A stretch of 64,000 nucleotides of DNA from Asticcacaulis sp. ZE23SCel15 (GTDB taxonomy: Bacteria > Pseudomonadota > Alphaproteobacteria > Caulobacterales > Caulobacteraceae): positions 1,411,001 through 1,475,000 of the forward strand of contig NZ_CP130044.1 of NCBI RefSeq assembly GCF_030505395.1. The letters run 5' to 3'. Positions 34,340-42,421 of this stretch are shown here, one piece after another. Position 1 is the stretch's first letter; each line of letters starts with the position of its first letter. The position numbers and the translations under genes were made by a program. Below the pieces are notes generated by a model. It ran no database searches. It saw only the letters and a list, made by a program, of their open reading frames with translations, and had not been told where the DNA came from.

Positions 34340-34813
34340 TTAAGCCGTTAAATCCGCCAGTTTCGCGCTCGTCACCCGTACCGCATCGTCAGGCGATAAG
34401 CCTACCAGCAGCCCGCGCTGGCCACCATTGATCAGCACCTGATCAAACAGGGTGGCGGTCTCATCGATCGCTGTCGGTACCTGTTTTCTCTGGCCAAACG
34501 GGCTGATGCCGCCGACCTTAAAACCGGTCAGGCGCTCGGCGCCCTCTGGCTTCATCATGTTGGCCGATTTACCGCCAAAGGTGGCTGCCAGTTTTTTCAT
34601 GCTGACTTCGCAATCGGACGGCACCACTACGCACACCGGCTTACCGTCAACCTCAGCCATCAGGGTCTTGAACACCTGCTCAGGGGCCTTACCCAGCGCC
34701 TCTGCCGCCTGTAATCCCACACGCGGGGCATTGGGGTCATAGTCATAGGGAAATAGCTCAAAAGCAATGACGGCCTTGGTCAGGGCGGCGGTGGCAGGTG
34801 TGGTCTTGGACAT
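34340..34813 (-). CDS. ybaK: YbaK/EbsC-type aminoacyl-tRNA deacylase
   Basis: 157 residues. The YbaK core is clear: VGLQAAEALGKAPEQVFKTLMAEVDGKPVCVVVPSDCEVSMKKLAATFGGKSANMM, then GFKVGGISPFGQRKQVPTAIDE. YbaK hydrolyses Cys-tRNA(Pro) misformed by prolyl-tRNA synthetase; the catalytic lysine is in the QVFKTL segment. It probably shares a transcript with the immunity gene five bases downstream. It is divergent from the PepSY operon. Confidence 0.94.
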   Translation of the reverse strand: MSKTTPATAALTKAVIAFELFPYDYDPNAPRVGLQAAEALGKAPEQVFKTLMAEVDGKPVCVVVPSDCEVSMKKLAATFGGKSANMMKPEGAERLTGFKVGGISPFGQRKQVPTAIDETATLFDQVLINGGQRGLLVGLSPDDAVRVTSAKLADLTA

Positions 34814-34978
34814 GGTATATCACTTTGCGCGAACTTCCTTTGTCGCCTTCCTAAACCCTGAGTGCGTCCCGTCAAGTCAGGTCGGCGGGTGTTTGTGGCT
34901 ACTCGGTGGGGCAAAAACAGGTATTTTTCCGTCAAAATATTGCAATGCAAAGCTTGTGATCATAAAAACCTCATGTTA

Positions 34979-34997
34979 TTAAGAATAATTCTCAATT
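34979..34997. promoter_or_regulatory. Putative Fur-type box before the PepSY operon
   Basis: TTAAGAATAATTCTCAATT is a near-palindrome around GAATAATTC, close to the GAGAATNATTCTC form of Fur boxes. It lies 26-44 bases before the first start codon of the operon. Iron control is inferred. Similar GAATNATT cores occur before tonB and the siderophore receptor. Confidence 0.55.
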
Positions 34998-35022
34998 CGG
35001 GTTTGCGGGTTTCTTTTCGTCA

Positions 35023-35640
35023 ATGTCGTCTTTTTCTGGCTTAGGCGCGTCCTTCTGGCGCAATCAGTTGCGTCAGTGGCACTGGATCAGCTCGGCAGTT
35101 TGTCTGATGGCCATGTTCCTGTTCTCGGTGACCGGCTATACGCTCAACCACGCCACAGACATCGAGTCCAAGCCCAAGATCGACACCAAAGAAGTTACCC
35201 TGACCGCCGCCCAGTTGGGCGCGTTGGACGCAGCGCAGGATAAGGCCGATCTGCCGGTGCCCGCGGTTCACATGATCTTAGAGGCCTCCGGCATTGATGT
35301 CGAAGGCTACGAGGCCGAAGTCAGCGAGGGGGAGATCTATATCCCCATGCCCAAGCCGGGCGTTGATTCCTGGGTATCAATTGAGCGCGACACCGGCCTT
35401 ATGACCTATGAGCGCACCGATCGCGGCGTCATTGCCATTCTCAATGACCTGCATAAGGGCCGTAATTCCGGTCCGGCCTGGTCGTGGTTCATCGATATTA
35501 TCGCGCTGTTTTGCGTGATCTTCTGCCTGACCGGGTTCGGGCTTTTGTGGGTCTATGCCAAGTCCCGCGCCATCACCTGGCCATTGATCGGATTTGGGGT
35601 TTTGGCCCCGTTCATCCTGTTTATGGTCTTTGTACATTAA
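35023..35640 (+). CDS. PepSY-associated transmembrane protein
   Basis: 205 residues. A first helix (about 21-42, WISSAVCLMAMFLFSVTGYTLNHA) is typical of PepSY_TM proteins. It is followed by a periplasmic PepSY-like domain (about 45-145) and two C-terminal helices (WSWFIDIIALFCVIFCLTGFGLLWVYAK; LIGFGVLAPFILFMVFV). Related proteins pass electrons across the membrane in iron reduction or carry flavins. No strong SD is visible. It heads a tightly spaced four-gene operon. Confidence 0.85.
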   Translation: MSSFSGLGASFWRNQLRQWHWISSAVCLMAMFLFSVTGYTLNHATDIESKPKIDTKEVTLTAAQLGALDAAQDKADLPVPAVHMILEASGIDVEGYEAEVSEGEIYIPMPKPGVDSWVSIERDTGLMTYERTDRGVIAILNDLHKGRNSGPAWSWFIDIIALFCVIFCLTGFGLLWVYAKSRAITWPLIGFGVLAPFILFMVFVH

Positions 35641-35684
35641 CAACGGCTGCGGGATGCGGCCGGTATTTTGATAAGGGTAGAGTC

Positions 35685-36215
35685 ATGTTCAAAGTTACTC
35701 AGGTTTCGGGTTGGGGGGCAGCGCTTGCCGTGGCTGGGGGTATGGGGGCCGCGGCAGGCGCATCTGCCGCCGAGCTTGCCGTCACCGTCGAGGTGCCGCG
35801 CCTGACCGTGGCTGAATACCATAAGCCGTATGTGGCCGGCTGGATCGAAACGGCTGATGGGGCGCACGCCGGCAATCTGTTTGTCTGGTACGACGTCAAG
35901 ATGAAGGACGACGGCGGTAAAAAGTGGCTCAAGGACATGCGCGCCTGGTGGCGCAAGAGCGGGCGCTCCCTGACCACGATGCCGGACGGTCTGGCCTCCG
36001 CCACCAAGGCGCCGGGTCGTCAGACGGTGAATTTCACGCAAGCCAATGGCCTGAAAGGCATCAAGCCGGGCCAGTATAACCTTGTCATCGAAGCCTCACG
36101 CGAAGCCGGTGGTCTTGAAATTGTGCGCGTGCCGCTCAATCTGACCAAGGCGTCGAACGGTTCGGGCAAGGGTGCCAGCGAGCTGGGGGCCATCAGCTAC
36201 ACCTATAAACCGTAA
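35685..36215 (+). CDS. Secreted DUF2271 protein with candidate flavinylation site
   Basis: 176 residues with a Sec signal peptide (cleavage after GASA, about residue 28). The DUF2271 body includes KPYVAGWIETADGAHAGNLFVWYDVKMKDDGGKKWLKDMRAWWRKSGR. DGLASAT at 101-107 aligns with the Dxx[ST][GS]AT sequence that ApbE modifies with FMN, making T107 the likely acceptor, although the fourth residue is Ala. DUF2271 is known from genome surveys to co-occur with ApbE. AAGGG stands eight bases before the ATG. It follows the PepSY gene by 44 bp. Confidence 0.87.
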   Translation: MFKVTQVSGWGAALAVAGGMGAAAGASAAELAVTVEVPRLTVAEYHKPYVAGWIETADGAHAGNLFVWYDVKMKDDGGKKWLKDMRAWWRKSGRSLTTMPDGLASATKAPGRQTVNFTQANGLKGIKPGQYNLVIEASREAGGLEIVRVPLNLTKASNGSGKGASELGAISYTYKP

Positions 36216-36218
36216 ACC

Positions 36219-37235
36219 ATGGTTGTGGCCGCACCAGACGATGTGGGGATCTTTATCCCGCCGGTGGATGTGCCGCAAAAGCCCCCGGCGGATGCGGACA
36301 TCACGACCATAAGCGGGCAGGCGTTTGGCACGTCTTGGCAGGTCAAGGCGGTGCTGGGGCAGGGTGATGCGGCCGAGGTGCAGGCGCGGATTGAGGCTTG
36401 CCTTAGCGAGATCGATATCCAGATGTCGCCCTATAAGGCGCAATCGGATCTGTGCCGGTTCAACGGGGCGGGCCCGTGGCAGCATGTAACCTTGCCGCCT
36501 ATGCTGCTTGACGTGGTGGCTAAGGCGGTCGAGGTAGCGCAACTCACCGACGGTGCGTTTGATCCGTGTCTGCTGGAGGCGGTTGAGGCCTGGGGGTTTG
36601 GATCGCGCGCGGTGGGTACCGGCCTGCCGCCGGAGCCGGTACGAGACGGACTTAAAGCCCGTCCCTCCGACTGGCGTGATTTGGTGGTGCAGGACGGCGG
36701 GTTGATCCATCCCGAAGGTTTGCGGCTTGATCTCAACGCTATCGCCAAGGGCTATGCCGTCGATTGTGTGATGGATGTGCTGCGGGATGAATTTGGCGTG
36801 GTCTCGGCTCTGGTCGAAGTGGGTGGCGAACTGAAAGGCATAGGCGTGCGCCCGGACGGTCAGCCGTGGTGGGTTGAGATTGACCGGGTGCCGGGCGCGA
36901 CATTCGGACGTAATCTGATCGCTTTATGCGATCATGCGGTGGCGGTGTCCGGCGACTGGCGGCGTTATTTTGTCCATGATGATAAATCCTATGCGCATAC
37001 GATTGATCCCCTCACGGGCTGTCCGCTTGATAACCGCATGGCGGGGGCGGTGGTGATGGACAAAGACTGTTGGCGCGCCGATGCTCTGGCCACTGCCCTG
37101 ATGGTGATGGGCGCAGATCGGGCTGTGGCTTTTTGTGCGCAGCATGAGATCGCCGCCCTGATCATGGTGCGCGACGGCGAGCATATAATTGAACGCTTAA
37201 GCCCGCTAATGGCGGCCTATGGGACTGAAGAGTAA
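36219..37235 (+). CDS. apbE: ApbE-type FAD:protein FMN transferase without signal peptide
   Basis: 338 residues. The enzyme moves FMN from FAD to a Thr/Ser of a target protein, with Mg. GTSWQVKAVL, DGAFDPCLLEAVEAWGFG, LDLNAIAKGYAVD and TIDPLTGCPLDNRMAGAVV are the family blocks, with the metal-binding Asp/Thr near the C-terminus. The N-terminus (MVVAAPDDVGIFIPPVDVPQKPP) has no signal peptide or lipobox, unlike most ApbE. The start lies three bases after the DUF2271 stop, and no upstream alternative exists. The intended target is probably the adjacent DUF2271 protein. Confidence 0.93.
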   Translation: MVVAAPDDVGIFIPPVDVPQKPPADADITTISGQAFGTSWQVKAVLGQGDAAEVQARIEACLSEIDIQMSPYKAQSDLCRFNGAGPWQHVTLPPMLLDVVAKAVEVAQLTDGAFDPCLLEAVEAWGFGSRAVGTGLPPEPVRDGLKARPSDWRDLVVQDGGLIHPEGLRLDLNAIAKGYAVDCVMDVLRDEFGVVSALVEVGGELKGIGVRPDGQPWWVEIDRVPGATFGRNLIALCDHAVAVSGDWRRYFVHDDKSYAHTIDPLTGCPLDNRMAGAVVMDKDCWRADALATALMVMGADRAVAFCAQHEIAALIMVRDGEHIIERLSPLMAAYGTEE

Positions 37236-37238
37236 GAT

Positions 37239-38603
37239 ATGGGACTGTCGCAGATCATAGCCGAGGTGCAGGGCGATCCGGTCACATGGGCCTGGGTGCT
37301 GGGCTCAAGCGCGCTTTATCTGATTATGTGTGCGGTCATCTGGGCGGGCGAGCAGAAAAAAGCCCGCCTTAAGCGTGAGGCAGCGGCGGGGGCGACACCG
37401 TGGCTGGTCGTCTATGCCTCCCAGACCGGTCAGGCCGAAGAGATTGCGACGGCGACCTTAAAACGTCTCACGGACGGCGGTCAGGTCGTGCGCATTATCG
37501 ACATGGCCGATCTTAAACTGAGTGATCTGGAGGCTGCGCAGCATGTCCTGTGCGTGGCGTCGACGACCGGCGACGGCGATGCGCCGGATAGTGTGTTGGG
37601 GTTCGAGGCCAAGGTCATGAGCGATGGCGCTGTGCTCAGTCACCTTGATTATGCGGTGCTGGCACTTGGAGATAAGTCCTATGCCGATTTTTGTGCGTTT
37701 GGGCGTAAGGTTCATGACTGGCTGCGGGCCAGCGGGGCCAAGCCCTATTTTGAGGTGATCGAGGTCGATGATCTCGATCCGGCAGCGCTGAACAGGTGGT
37801 ACGAAAATCTGTCAGATTTGGGGGCGAAGTCGGAGGCGTTTGACCCCAAAGCGGCCTACGGTGCGTGGCAATTGAAAGCGCGGGATTGCCTCAATCCCGA
37901 CAGTGAGGCCTCAAAACTCTACCGCGTGGTGCTTGAGCCCGAAAGCGGCGACTTGCCCGACTGGCAGGCCGGTGATCTGGCCGAGATTATGATGGCTGAC
38001 GGTCATGTGCGTGACTATTCGCTGGCGTCCCTGCCAACACATGGGGCGGTTGAGCTTTATGTGCGTGAAGTGATTAAGGATGACGGTTCGCGCGGTCTGG
38101 GTTCAGGGCTTTTGACCCATGATCTGGGTGTGGATGAGACGGTTTTGTTGCGCACAAAAAGCCATAAGAATTTCCATACGCCGGACGGTGATGGGCCGCT
38201 GCTGCTGATTGCGGCTGGGTCGGGCCTTGCCGGGCTCAATGCCCATATCGATGCGCGGGTATCGGCGGGTCGTAAGGCCAACTGGGTCATCTACGGCGAG
38301 CGCCATCCAATCCGCGATGGCGCGTTGTGCAAGGCCCTGACGGCGCGGGTGCAGGCCGGTGAGTTGAGTGATCTGACGCTTTGTTTCTCGCGGCCTGAAA
38401 CGGGTGAGCGCATCTATGTGCAGAATGCCATTGCCGCCTCGCAGGAACGTATTCGTGCGTATCTGGCGGACAATGGCGCGGTTATGGTCTGCGGTGGGCT
38501 GTCGATGGGGCAGGGGGTCGATAAGGCCCTGCGCACGATCATGGGCGATGGCTGGGCGGATCAGGCTCTGGCTGACGGACGCTATCGCCGCGATCTTTAC
38601 TAA
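37239..38603 (+). CDS. Membrane-anchored diflavin reductase (sulfite reductase flavoprotein-like)
   Basis: 454 residues. An N-terminal helix (about 17-36) anchors it. A flavodoxin-like FMN domain follows (WLVVYASQTGQAEEIA, ASTTGDGDAPDSV, LALGDKSYADFCAFG), then a ferredoxin-NADP reductase module with FAD motif RDYSLAS, NADPH segment IAAGSGLAGL and VMVCGGLSMGQGVDKAL. It resembles the reductase halves of CysJ and cytochrome P450 reductase and should draw electrons from NADPH. Last gene of the operon, it starts three bases after apbE. The likely acceptor is the PepSY/DUF2271 pair. Confidence 0.9.
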   Translation: MGLSQIIAEVQGDPVTWAWVLGSSALYLIMCAVIWAGEQKKARLKREAAAGATPWLVVYASQTGQAEEIATATLKRLTDGGQVVRIIDMADLKLSDLEAAQHVLCVASTTGDGDAPDSVLGFEAKVMSDGAVLSHLDYAVLALGDKSYADFCAFGRKVHDWLRASGAKPYFEVIEVDDLDPAALNRWYENLSDLGAKSEAFDPKAAYGAWQLKARDCLNPDSEASKLYRVVLEPESGDLPDWQAGDLAEIMMADGHVRDYSLASLPTHGAVELYVREVIKDDGSRGLGSGLLTHDLGVDETVLLRTKSHKNFHTPDGDGPLLLIAAGSGLAGLNAHIDARVSAGRKANWVIYGERHPIRDGALCKALTARVQAGELSDLTLCFSRPETGERIYVQNAIAASQERIRAYLADNGAVMVCGGLSMGQGVDKALRTIMGDGWADQALADGRYRRDLY

Positions 38604-38652
38604 CACATAAAGTAAGTGTGCGAGATGAGCTGAAATCTGGCCATAATATAAT

Positions 38653-38674
38653 CATATAAAGATATGTTTATATC
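38653..38674. promoter_or_regulatory. SahR/SamR-like palindrome before metE
   Basis: CATATAAAGAT followed by ATGTTTATATC, identical at 20 of 22 positions to the perfect palindrome upstream of ahcY. It lies about 45 bases before the cobalamin riboswitch, a suitable place for an operator overlapping the metE promoter. Confidence 0.68.
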
Positions 38675-38716
38675 TTTATTGACTCTTCAAATTGCGCGCC
38701 CTATAGCTGTGATTGT

Positions 38717-38892
38717 CGTGGTTCTGTGTCGGTTGCCAAACCGGCGCGGCTAAGAGGGAAGCCGGTTAAACTCCGGCGCTGCCCCCGCAACTGTGCGCGG
38801 TAAGCTGAGGTTCATATGCCATTGGGGGACTACCCCTGAGAAGGCGGACTTAAGCCCTGACCCGTGAGCCAGGAGACCTGCCAGCGACCTCA
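38717..38892 (+). ncRNA. Cobalamin riboswitch
   Basis: The conserved core reads GCCGGTTAAACTCCGGCGCT, GCCCCCGCAACTGT, GGTAAGC, then CCGTGAGCCAGGAGACCTGCC, the B12-box pattern. It precedes metE, the B12-independent methionine synthase, so binding of adenosylcobalamin should switch metE off when B12 allows MetH to work. Boundaries are approximate. Confidence 0.96.
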
Positions 38893-38922
38893 TATTTCAC
38901 CCGGAGCGGAGGGCTCAGGCGG

Positions 38923-38962
38923 TGCGTCTTTGACCCGCGGCCGCTGCGGGCGCGCAGACGCA
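38923..38962 (+). promoter_or_regulatory. Hairpin after the riboswitch, probable expression platform
   Basis: Long stem: TGCGTCT pairs with AGACGCA, enclosing CCCGC..GCGGG. It lies between the aptamer and the SD of metE. No U-tract follows, so control is more likely at translation or through Rho than by an intrinsic terminator. It covers the ATG at 38962, which speaks against that ATG being the start. Confidence 0.55.
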
Positions 38963-38997
38963 TGGCCAAACCTTACGCTCACAGCACAGAGGTTACC

Positions 38998-41301
38998 GTG
39001 TCATCCATTATCCCCGTCGCCACATTAGGCACCCCGCGTATCGGCCTTAAGCGCGAACTGAAATTCGCCCTCGAATCCTACTGGTCGGGCAAGTCCGACC
39101 AAGCGACCCTGCTGCAAACGGCCAAAGATTTGCGCGCCGTCAACTGGGCGCGGCAAAAGGCGCGTGGCGTCGATATCATCCCGTCGAATGATTTTTCCTT
39201 CTATGACCAGGTGCTGGATACCAGCCTGATGGTCGGGGCGATTCCGGCGATTTATGGCGAGGCGGCGGACCTCGACACCTATTTCGCGATGGCGCGTGGC
39301 AGCCAGGCGGGTCACACAGAAACCTGCGCCCACGGTCATGTTCATGGCAACGGGCACGGCGTGCCGGCGCAGGAAATGACCAAATGGTTCGACACCAATT
39401 ATCACTATATGGTGCCGGAATTTAACGATGATCAGACCTTTAAACTGACATCGTTAAAGGCCGTCGAGGAATTTTTAGAGGCCAAAAACCTCGGCTATCA
39501 CACCCGTCCGGTGCTGGTGGGGCCAGTGACCTATCTTAAGCTGGGCAAGGGTGTGGCTAACCCCCTGTCGCTGATTAAGCGCCTGATTCCGGTCTATGTC
39601 GAAGTGCTGAAAGCGCTGGCGGCGGCGGGCGCTGACTGGGTGCAGATCGATGAACCGGTGCTGGTGCTGGATGGCGATGCTGAGACGAAGGCGGCCCTGC
39701 AAAAAGCCTATGCCGCGTTTGCCAAAGAGGTGCCCCAGATCAGTATCCTGCTGGCCAGTTATTTTGGCGGTTTGGGCGATAATCTGGAGGCGGCGGTGAA
39801 CCTGCCGGTCGCAGGGTTGCATGTCGATCTGGTGCGCGCACCGGAACAGCTTGAGGCGGTTTTGCAAGCCGCCCCAAAATCGCTTACCCTGTCGCTGGGT
39901 GTAATTGATGGCCGCAATATCTGGCGCGCCAATCTGCCCGCCGTGCTTGAGCGCCTGACCGCCGTGGCCGACCGTGGCCATATCCAGATTGCGCCGTCCT
40001 GCTCGCTGCTGCATGTGCCGATCGACCTTAACCTGGAGACGGCGCTCGACGGCGATGTCAAATCCTGGCTGGCCTTTTCGCTGCAAAAAATGGACGAACT
40101 GTCGGTGCTGTCCAAAGCGCTTTCGGGTGCGGATGTCGCGGCTGAACTCAGCGCCTCTGCAAATGCCGCGCAGGCCCGTGCGGCCTCGCCCAAGGTTCAT
40201 GATGCGGCGGTTAAAGCCCGACTTTTGGCCGTGACGCCCGATCAGGCGCAGCGCAAAAACGCCTTTGCCATTCGCGCCGATCTGCAACGTCAGGCGTTTA
40301 ACCTGCCCGCCTTTCCGACCACGACGATCGGCTCATTCCCGCAAACCTCTGAGGTGCGCAAGGCCCGCTCAAACCATGCCAAGGGTGCGATTAATGACGC
40401 GCAATATGATGCCTTTCTGAAAGCCGAGACCGAACGCGCCATCCGCTGGCAGGAAGACATCGGGCTTGATGTGCTGGTCCACGGTGAGTTCGAACGCAAC
40501 GACATGGTGCAGTATTTCGGTGAGCAGTTATCCGGCTTTGCCTTCACCAAGCACGCCTGGGTGCAGTCCTATGGTTCGCGCTGCGTGCGCCCGCCGGTGC
40601 TGTTTGGCGATGTCTCACGGCCGCAACCGATGACCGTGGCGTGGTGGCAATATGCCCAAAGCCTTACGATCAAGCCGGTCAAGGGGATGCTGACCGGGCC
40701 GGTGACCATCCTCAACTGGTCGTTCGTGCGCGATGATGTGCCGCGATCCCAAGCCTGCCGTCAGATTGCGCTGGCCATCCGTGATGAGGTCACAGACCTT
40801 GAGGCCGCAGGCGCTAAGATGATCCAGATCGATGAAGCGGCCCTGCGTGAAGGTTTGCCGCTGCGGCACGCGGACTGGCAAGCCTATCTCGACTGGGCGG
40901 TTGAGGCGTTTCGGCTATGTTCGACTGGCGTGTCCAATGACACCCAGATCCACACCCACATGTGCTATTCGGAGTTCAACGATATTATGGACGCTGTGGC
41001 GAACATGGACGCCGATGTCATCTCGATTGAGACGTCGCGCTCCAAGATGGAACTGCTCGATGTATTCAAATCGAAAAAGTACCCGAATGAGATCGGGCCG
41101 GGCGTTTATGACATCCACTCACCGCGCGTGCCGGACGTGAGTGAGATGGTTGAACTGATGTCGCTGGCGCGGCAACGACTGAGTGATGCTCAGTTGTGGG
41201 TCAATCCGGACTGCGGCCTGAAAACCCGTAAGTGGGATGAGGTCAGGCCCGCTTTGGTCAATATGGTGGCAGCCGCCAAAGCCTTGCGCGAACCGGCTTA
41301 A
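38998..41301 (+). CDS. metE: Cobalamin-independent methionine synthase
   Basis: About 767 residues; transfers methyl from methyltetrahydrofolate (polyglutamate) to homocysteine. The N-terminus ATLGTPRIGLKRELKFALESYW, the central TTTIGSFPQTSEVRKAR and the zinc-site region IHTHMCYSEFNDI with NPDCGLKTRKW are diagnostic. I choose GTG 38998: CAGAGG stands five bases before it and the protein then starts as MetE usually does. The ATG 36 bases upstream lies in the leader hairpin. It carries two control layers, a B12 riboswitch and a palindrome shared with ahcY. Confidence 0.96.
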   Translation: MSSIIPVATLGTPRIGLKRELKFALESYWSGKSDQATLLQTAKDLRAVNWARQKARGVDIIPSNDFSFYDQVLDTSLMVGAIPAIYGEAADLDTYFAMARGSQAGHTETCAHGHVHGNGHGVPAQEMTKWFDTNYHYMVPEFNDDQTFKLTSLKAVEEFLEAKNLGYHTRPVLVGPVTYLKLGKGVANPLSLIKRLIPVYVEVLKALAAAGADWVQIDEPVLVLDGDAETKAALQKAYAAFAKEVPQISILLASYFGGLGDNLEAAVNLPVAGLHVDLVRAPEQLEAVLQAAPKSLTLSLGVIDGRNIWRANLPAVLERLTAVADRGHIQIAPSCSLLHVPIDLNLETALDGDVKSWLAFSLQKMDELSVLSKALSGADVAAELSASANAAQARAASPKVHDAAVKARLLAVTPDQAQRKNAFAIRADLQRQAFNLPAFPTTTIGSFPQTSEVRKARSNHAKGAINDAQYDAFLKAETERAIRWQEDIGLDVLVHGEFERNDMVQYFGEQLSGFAFTKHAWVQSYGSRCVRPPVLFGDVSRPQPMTVAWWQYAQSLTIKPVKGMLTGPVTILNWSFVRDDVPRSQACRQIALAIRDEVTDLEAAGAKMIQIDEAALREGLPLRHADWQAYLDWAVEAFRLCSTGVSNDTQIHTHMCYSEFNDIMDAVANMDADVISIETSRSKMELLDVFKSKKYPNEIGPGVYDIHSPRVPDVSEMVELMSLARQRLSDAQLWVNPDCGLKTRKWDEVRPALVNMVAAAKALREPA

Positions 41302-41690
41302 CCCTTAAGGGCGGCTTCGACGCAGGCGATCAGCGTTTCAGCCTCAAACGGCTTACGCAGGAAACAGGAGGCCCCGCCCGCCAGGGCGCGGGCCTCAATG
41401 TCTTTTTCCGGATAGGCAGTGATAAACAGCCGCGGAATATTCGGGCCGTGGCTGCGCATCCGGTCCTGAAGGCCAAGGCCGCCCATGCCGGGCATTTGCA
41501 CGTCGGTGATGATCAGCCCGATCGTGTCATGCAGGGCGTCGCTCAGAAACTGCTCGGCCGAGGCGAAGGGTTGAGCGCCATAACCGAAGGCGCGCAGCAG
41601 GCTGATCAGGGCCGCGCGCACAGACGCATCATCATCGATGACCGCGATGACGACCTCGCCTGGCGCGGGGGAAAGCGCGGAATGGCACAC
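41298..41690 (-). CDS. Receiver-only response regulator
   Basis: About 130 residues: a receiver with acidic pair D19-D21 (VIDDD), phosphoacceptor D63 (ITDVQMPGMGG), switch Thr in FITAYPE and lysine in LRKPF. It is similar to the receiver of FixJ-type regulators but has no output. I start it at a GTG with AAAGGG eight bases upstream; a longer frame to 41768 starts without an SD. It lies 98 bp after the FixJ-like gene on the same strand, so it probably completes a kinase-regulator-receiver operon. Its stop overlaps the metE stop. Confidence 0.83.
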   Translation of the reverse strand: MCHSALSPAPGEVVIAVIDDDASVRAALISLLRAFGYGAQPFASAEQFLSDALHDTIGLIITDVQMPGMGGLGLQDRMRSHGPNIPRLFITAYPEKDIEARALAGGASCFLRKPFEAETLIACVEAALKG

Positions 41691-41788
41691 CGGGCCGGAC
41701 CCTTTATGAGATTCCGGAAGTCGGTATGGCCTCCGGTTACAGGCCTCACTATGACAGCCGCGAGCCACAAGGGATATAATACGATGGT

Positions 41789-42421
41789 TTAGTGTCCGTT
41801 ATGACCCAGTCCCAGACTGCGGGCCATGGTGACCAGATCGGCCAGTGACCGGGCCTGCATCTTCTTCATGGCGTGACCGCGATGAATCTTGATGGTGATT
41901 TCACTGAGCGACATTTTCCCGGCAATCTGCTTATTCAGCAGGCCTGATGTGACATGGGCCATGACCTCCTGCTCGCGCGGGCTCAAGGTGCTATAGCGTT
42001 CGCGTAAGCTCAGCAGGCTTTTTTCATCCAGACGGCGGCTGCGATCAAAGCTGATGGCTGAGGCGACCGCATCCAGCATGTCCTGATCGCGAAACGGCTT
42101 GGTCAGGAAATCGACCGCGCCGGCTTTCATGGCGCGCACTGACATCGGAATATCGCCGTGTCCGGTCATGAAGATAATAGGGATATGGATGTTCTGACGT
42201 GCCAGTTGGCTCTGGAACTCAAGGCCGCTGATCAGGGGCAGGCGGATATCGAGCACCAGACAGGACGGCATATCCGGAAGATCGTGGGCCATAAACTCCA
42301 TGGCGGTCGAAAAACTTCTGACGTCAAATCCCATGGAGCGGAACAGGCTCGATAAGGCCTCGCGGATGGCGCCGTCATCATCGACGACGAACACATGGGC
42401 GCTGTACATAGGCGCGGTCAT
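41789..42421 (-). CDS. FixJ-type response regulator (receiver + LuxR HTH)
   Basis: 210 residues. Receiver 8-125 with FVVDDD, phosphoacceptor D58 (LVLDIRLPLISG), IIFMTGHGDIPMSV and DFLTKPF; LuxR/GerE HTH at about 142-205 (LSPREQEVMAHVTSGLLNKQIAGKMSLSEITIKIHRGHAMKKM). The start is coupled by ATGA overlap to the kinase gene upstream. It is expected to bind DNA as a dimer when phosphorylated. The palindrome at 44146-44163 between this operon and the LuxR-type gene is a candidate target. Confidence 0.93.
   Translation of the reverse strand: MTAPMYSAHVFVVDDDGAIREALSSLFRSMGFDVRSFSTAMEFMAHDLPDMPSCLVLDIRLPLISGLEFQSQLARQNIHIPIIFMTGHGDIPMSVRAMKAGAVDFLTKPFRDQDMLDAVASAISFDRSRRLDEKSLLSLRERYSTLSPREQEVMAHVTSGLLNKQIAGKMSLSEITIKIHRGHAMKKMQARSLADLVTMARSLGLGHNGH

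Noticed and set aside
38962-38997. ATG at 38962 as the metE start
   Set aside because: It lies in the leader hairpin and has no SD, whereas GTG 38998 has CAGAGG five bases upstream and gives the usual MetE N-terminus.
39475-40287. 270-codon antisense frame inside metE
   Set aside because: It lies wholly within the well-conserved metE and has a low-complexity basic translation with no domain.
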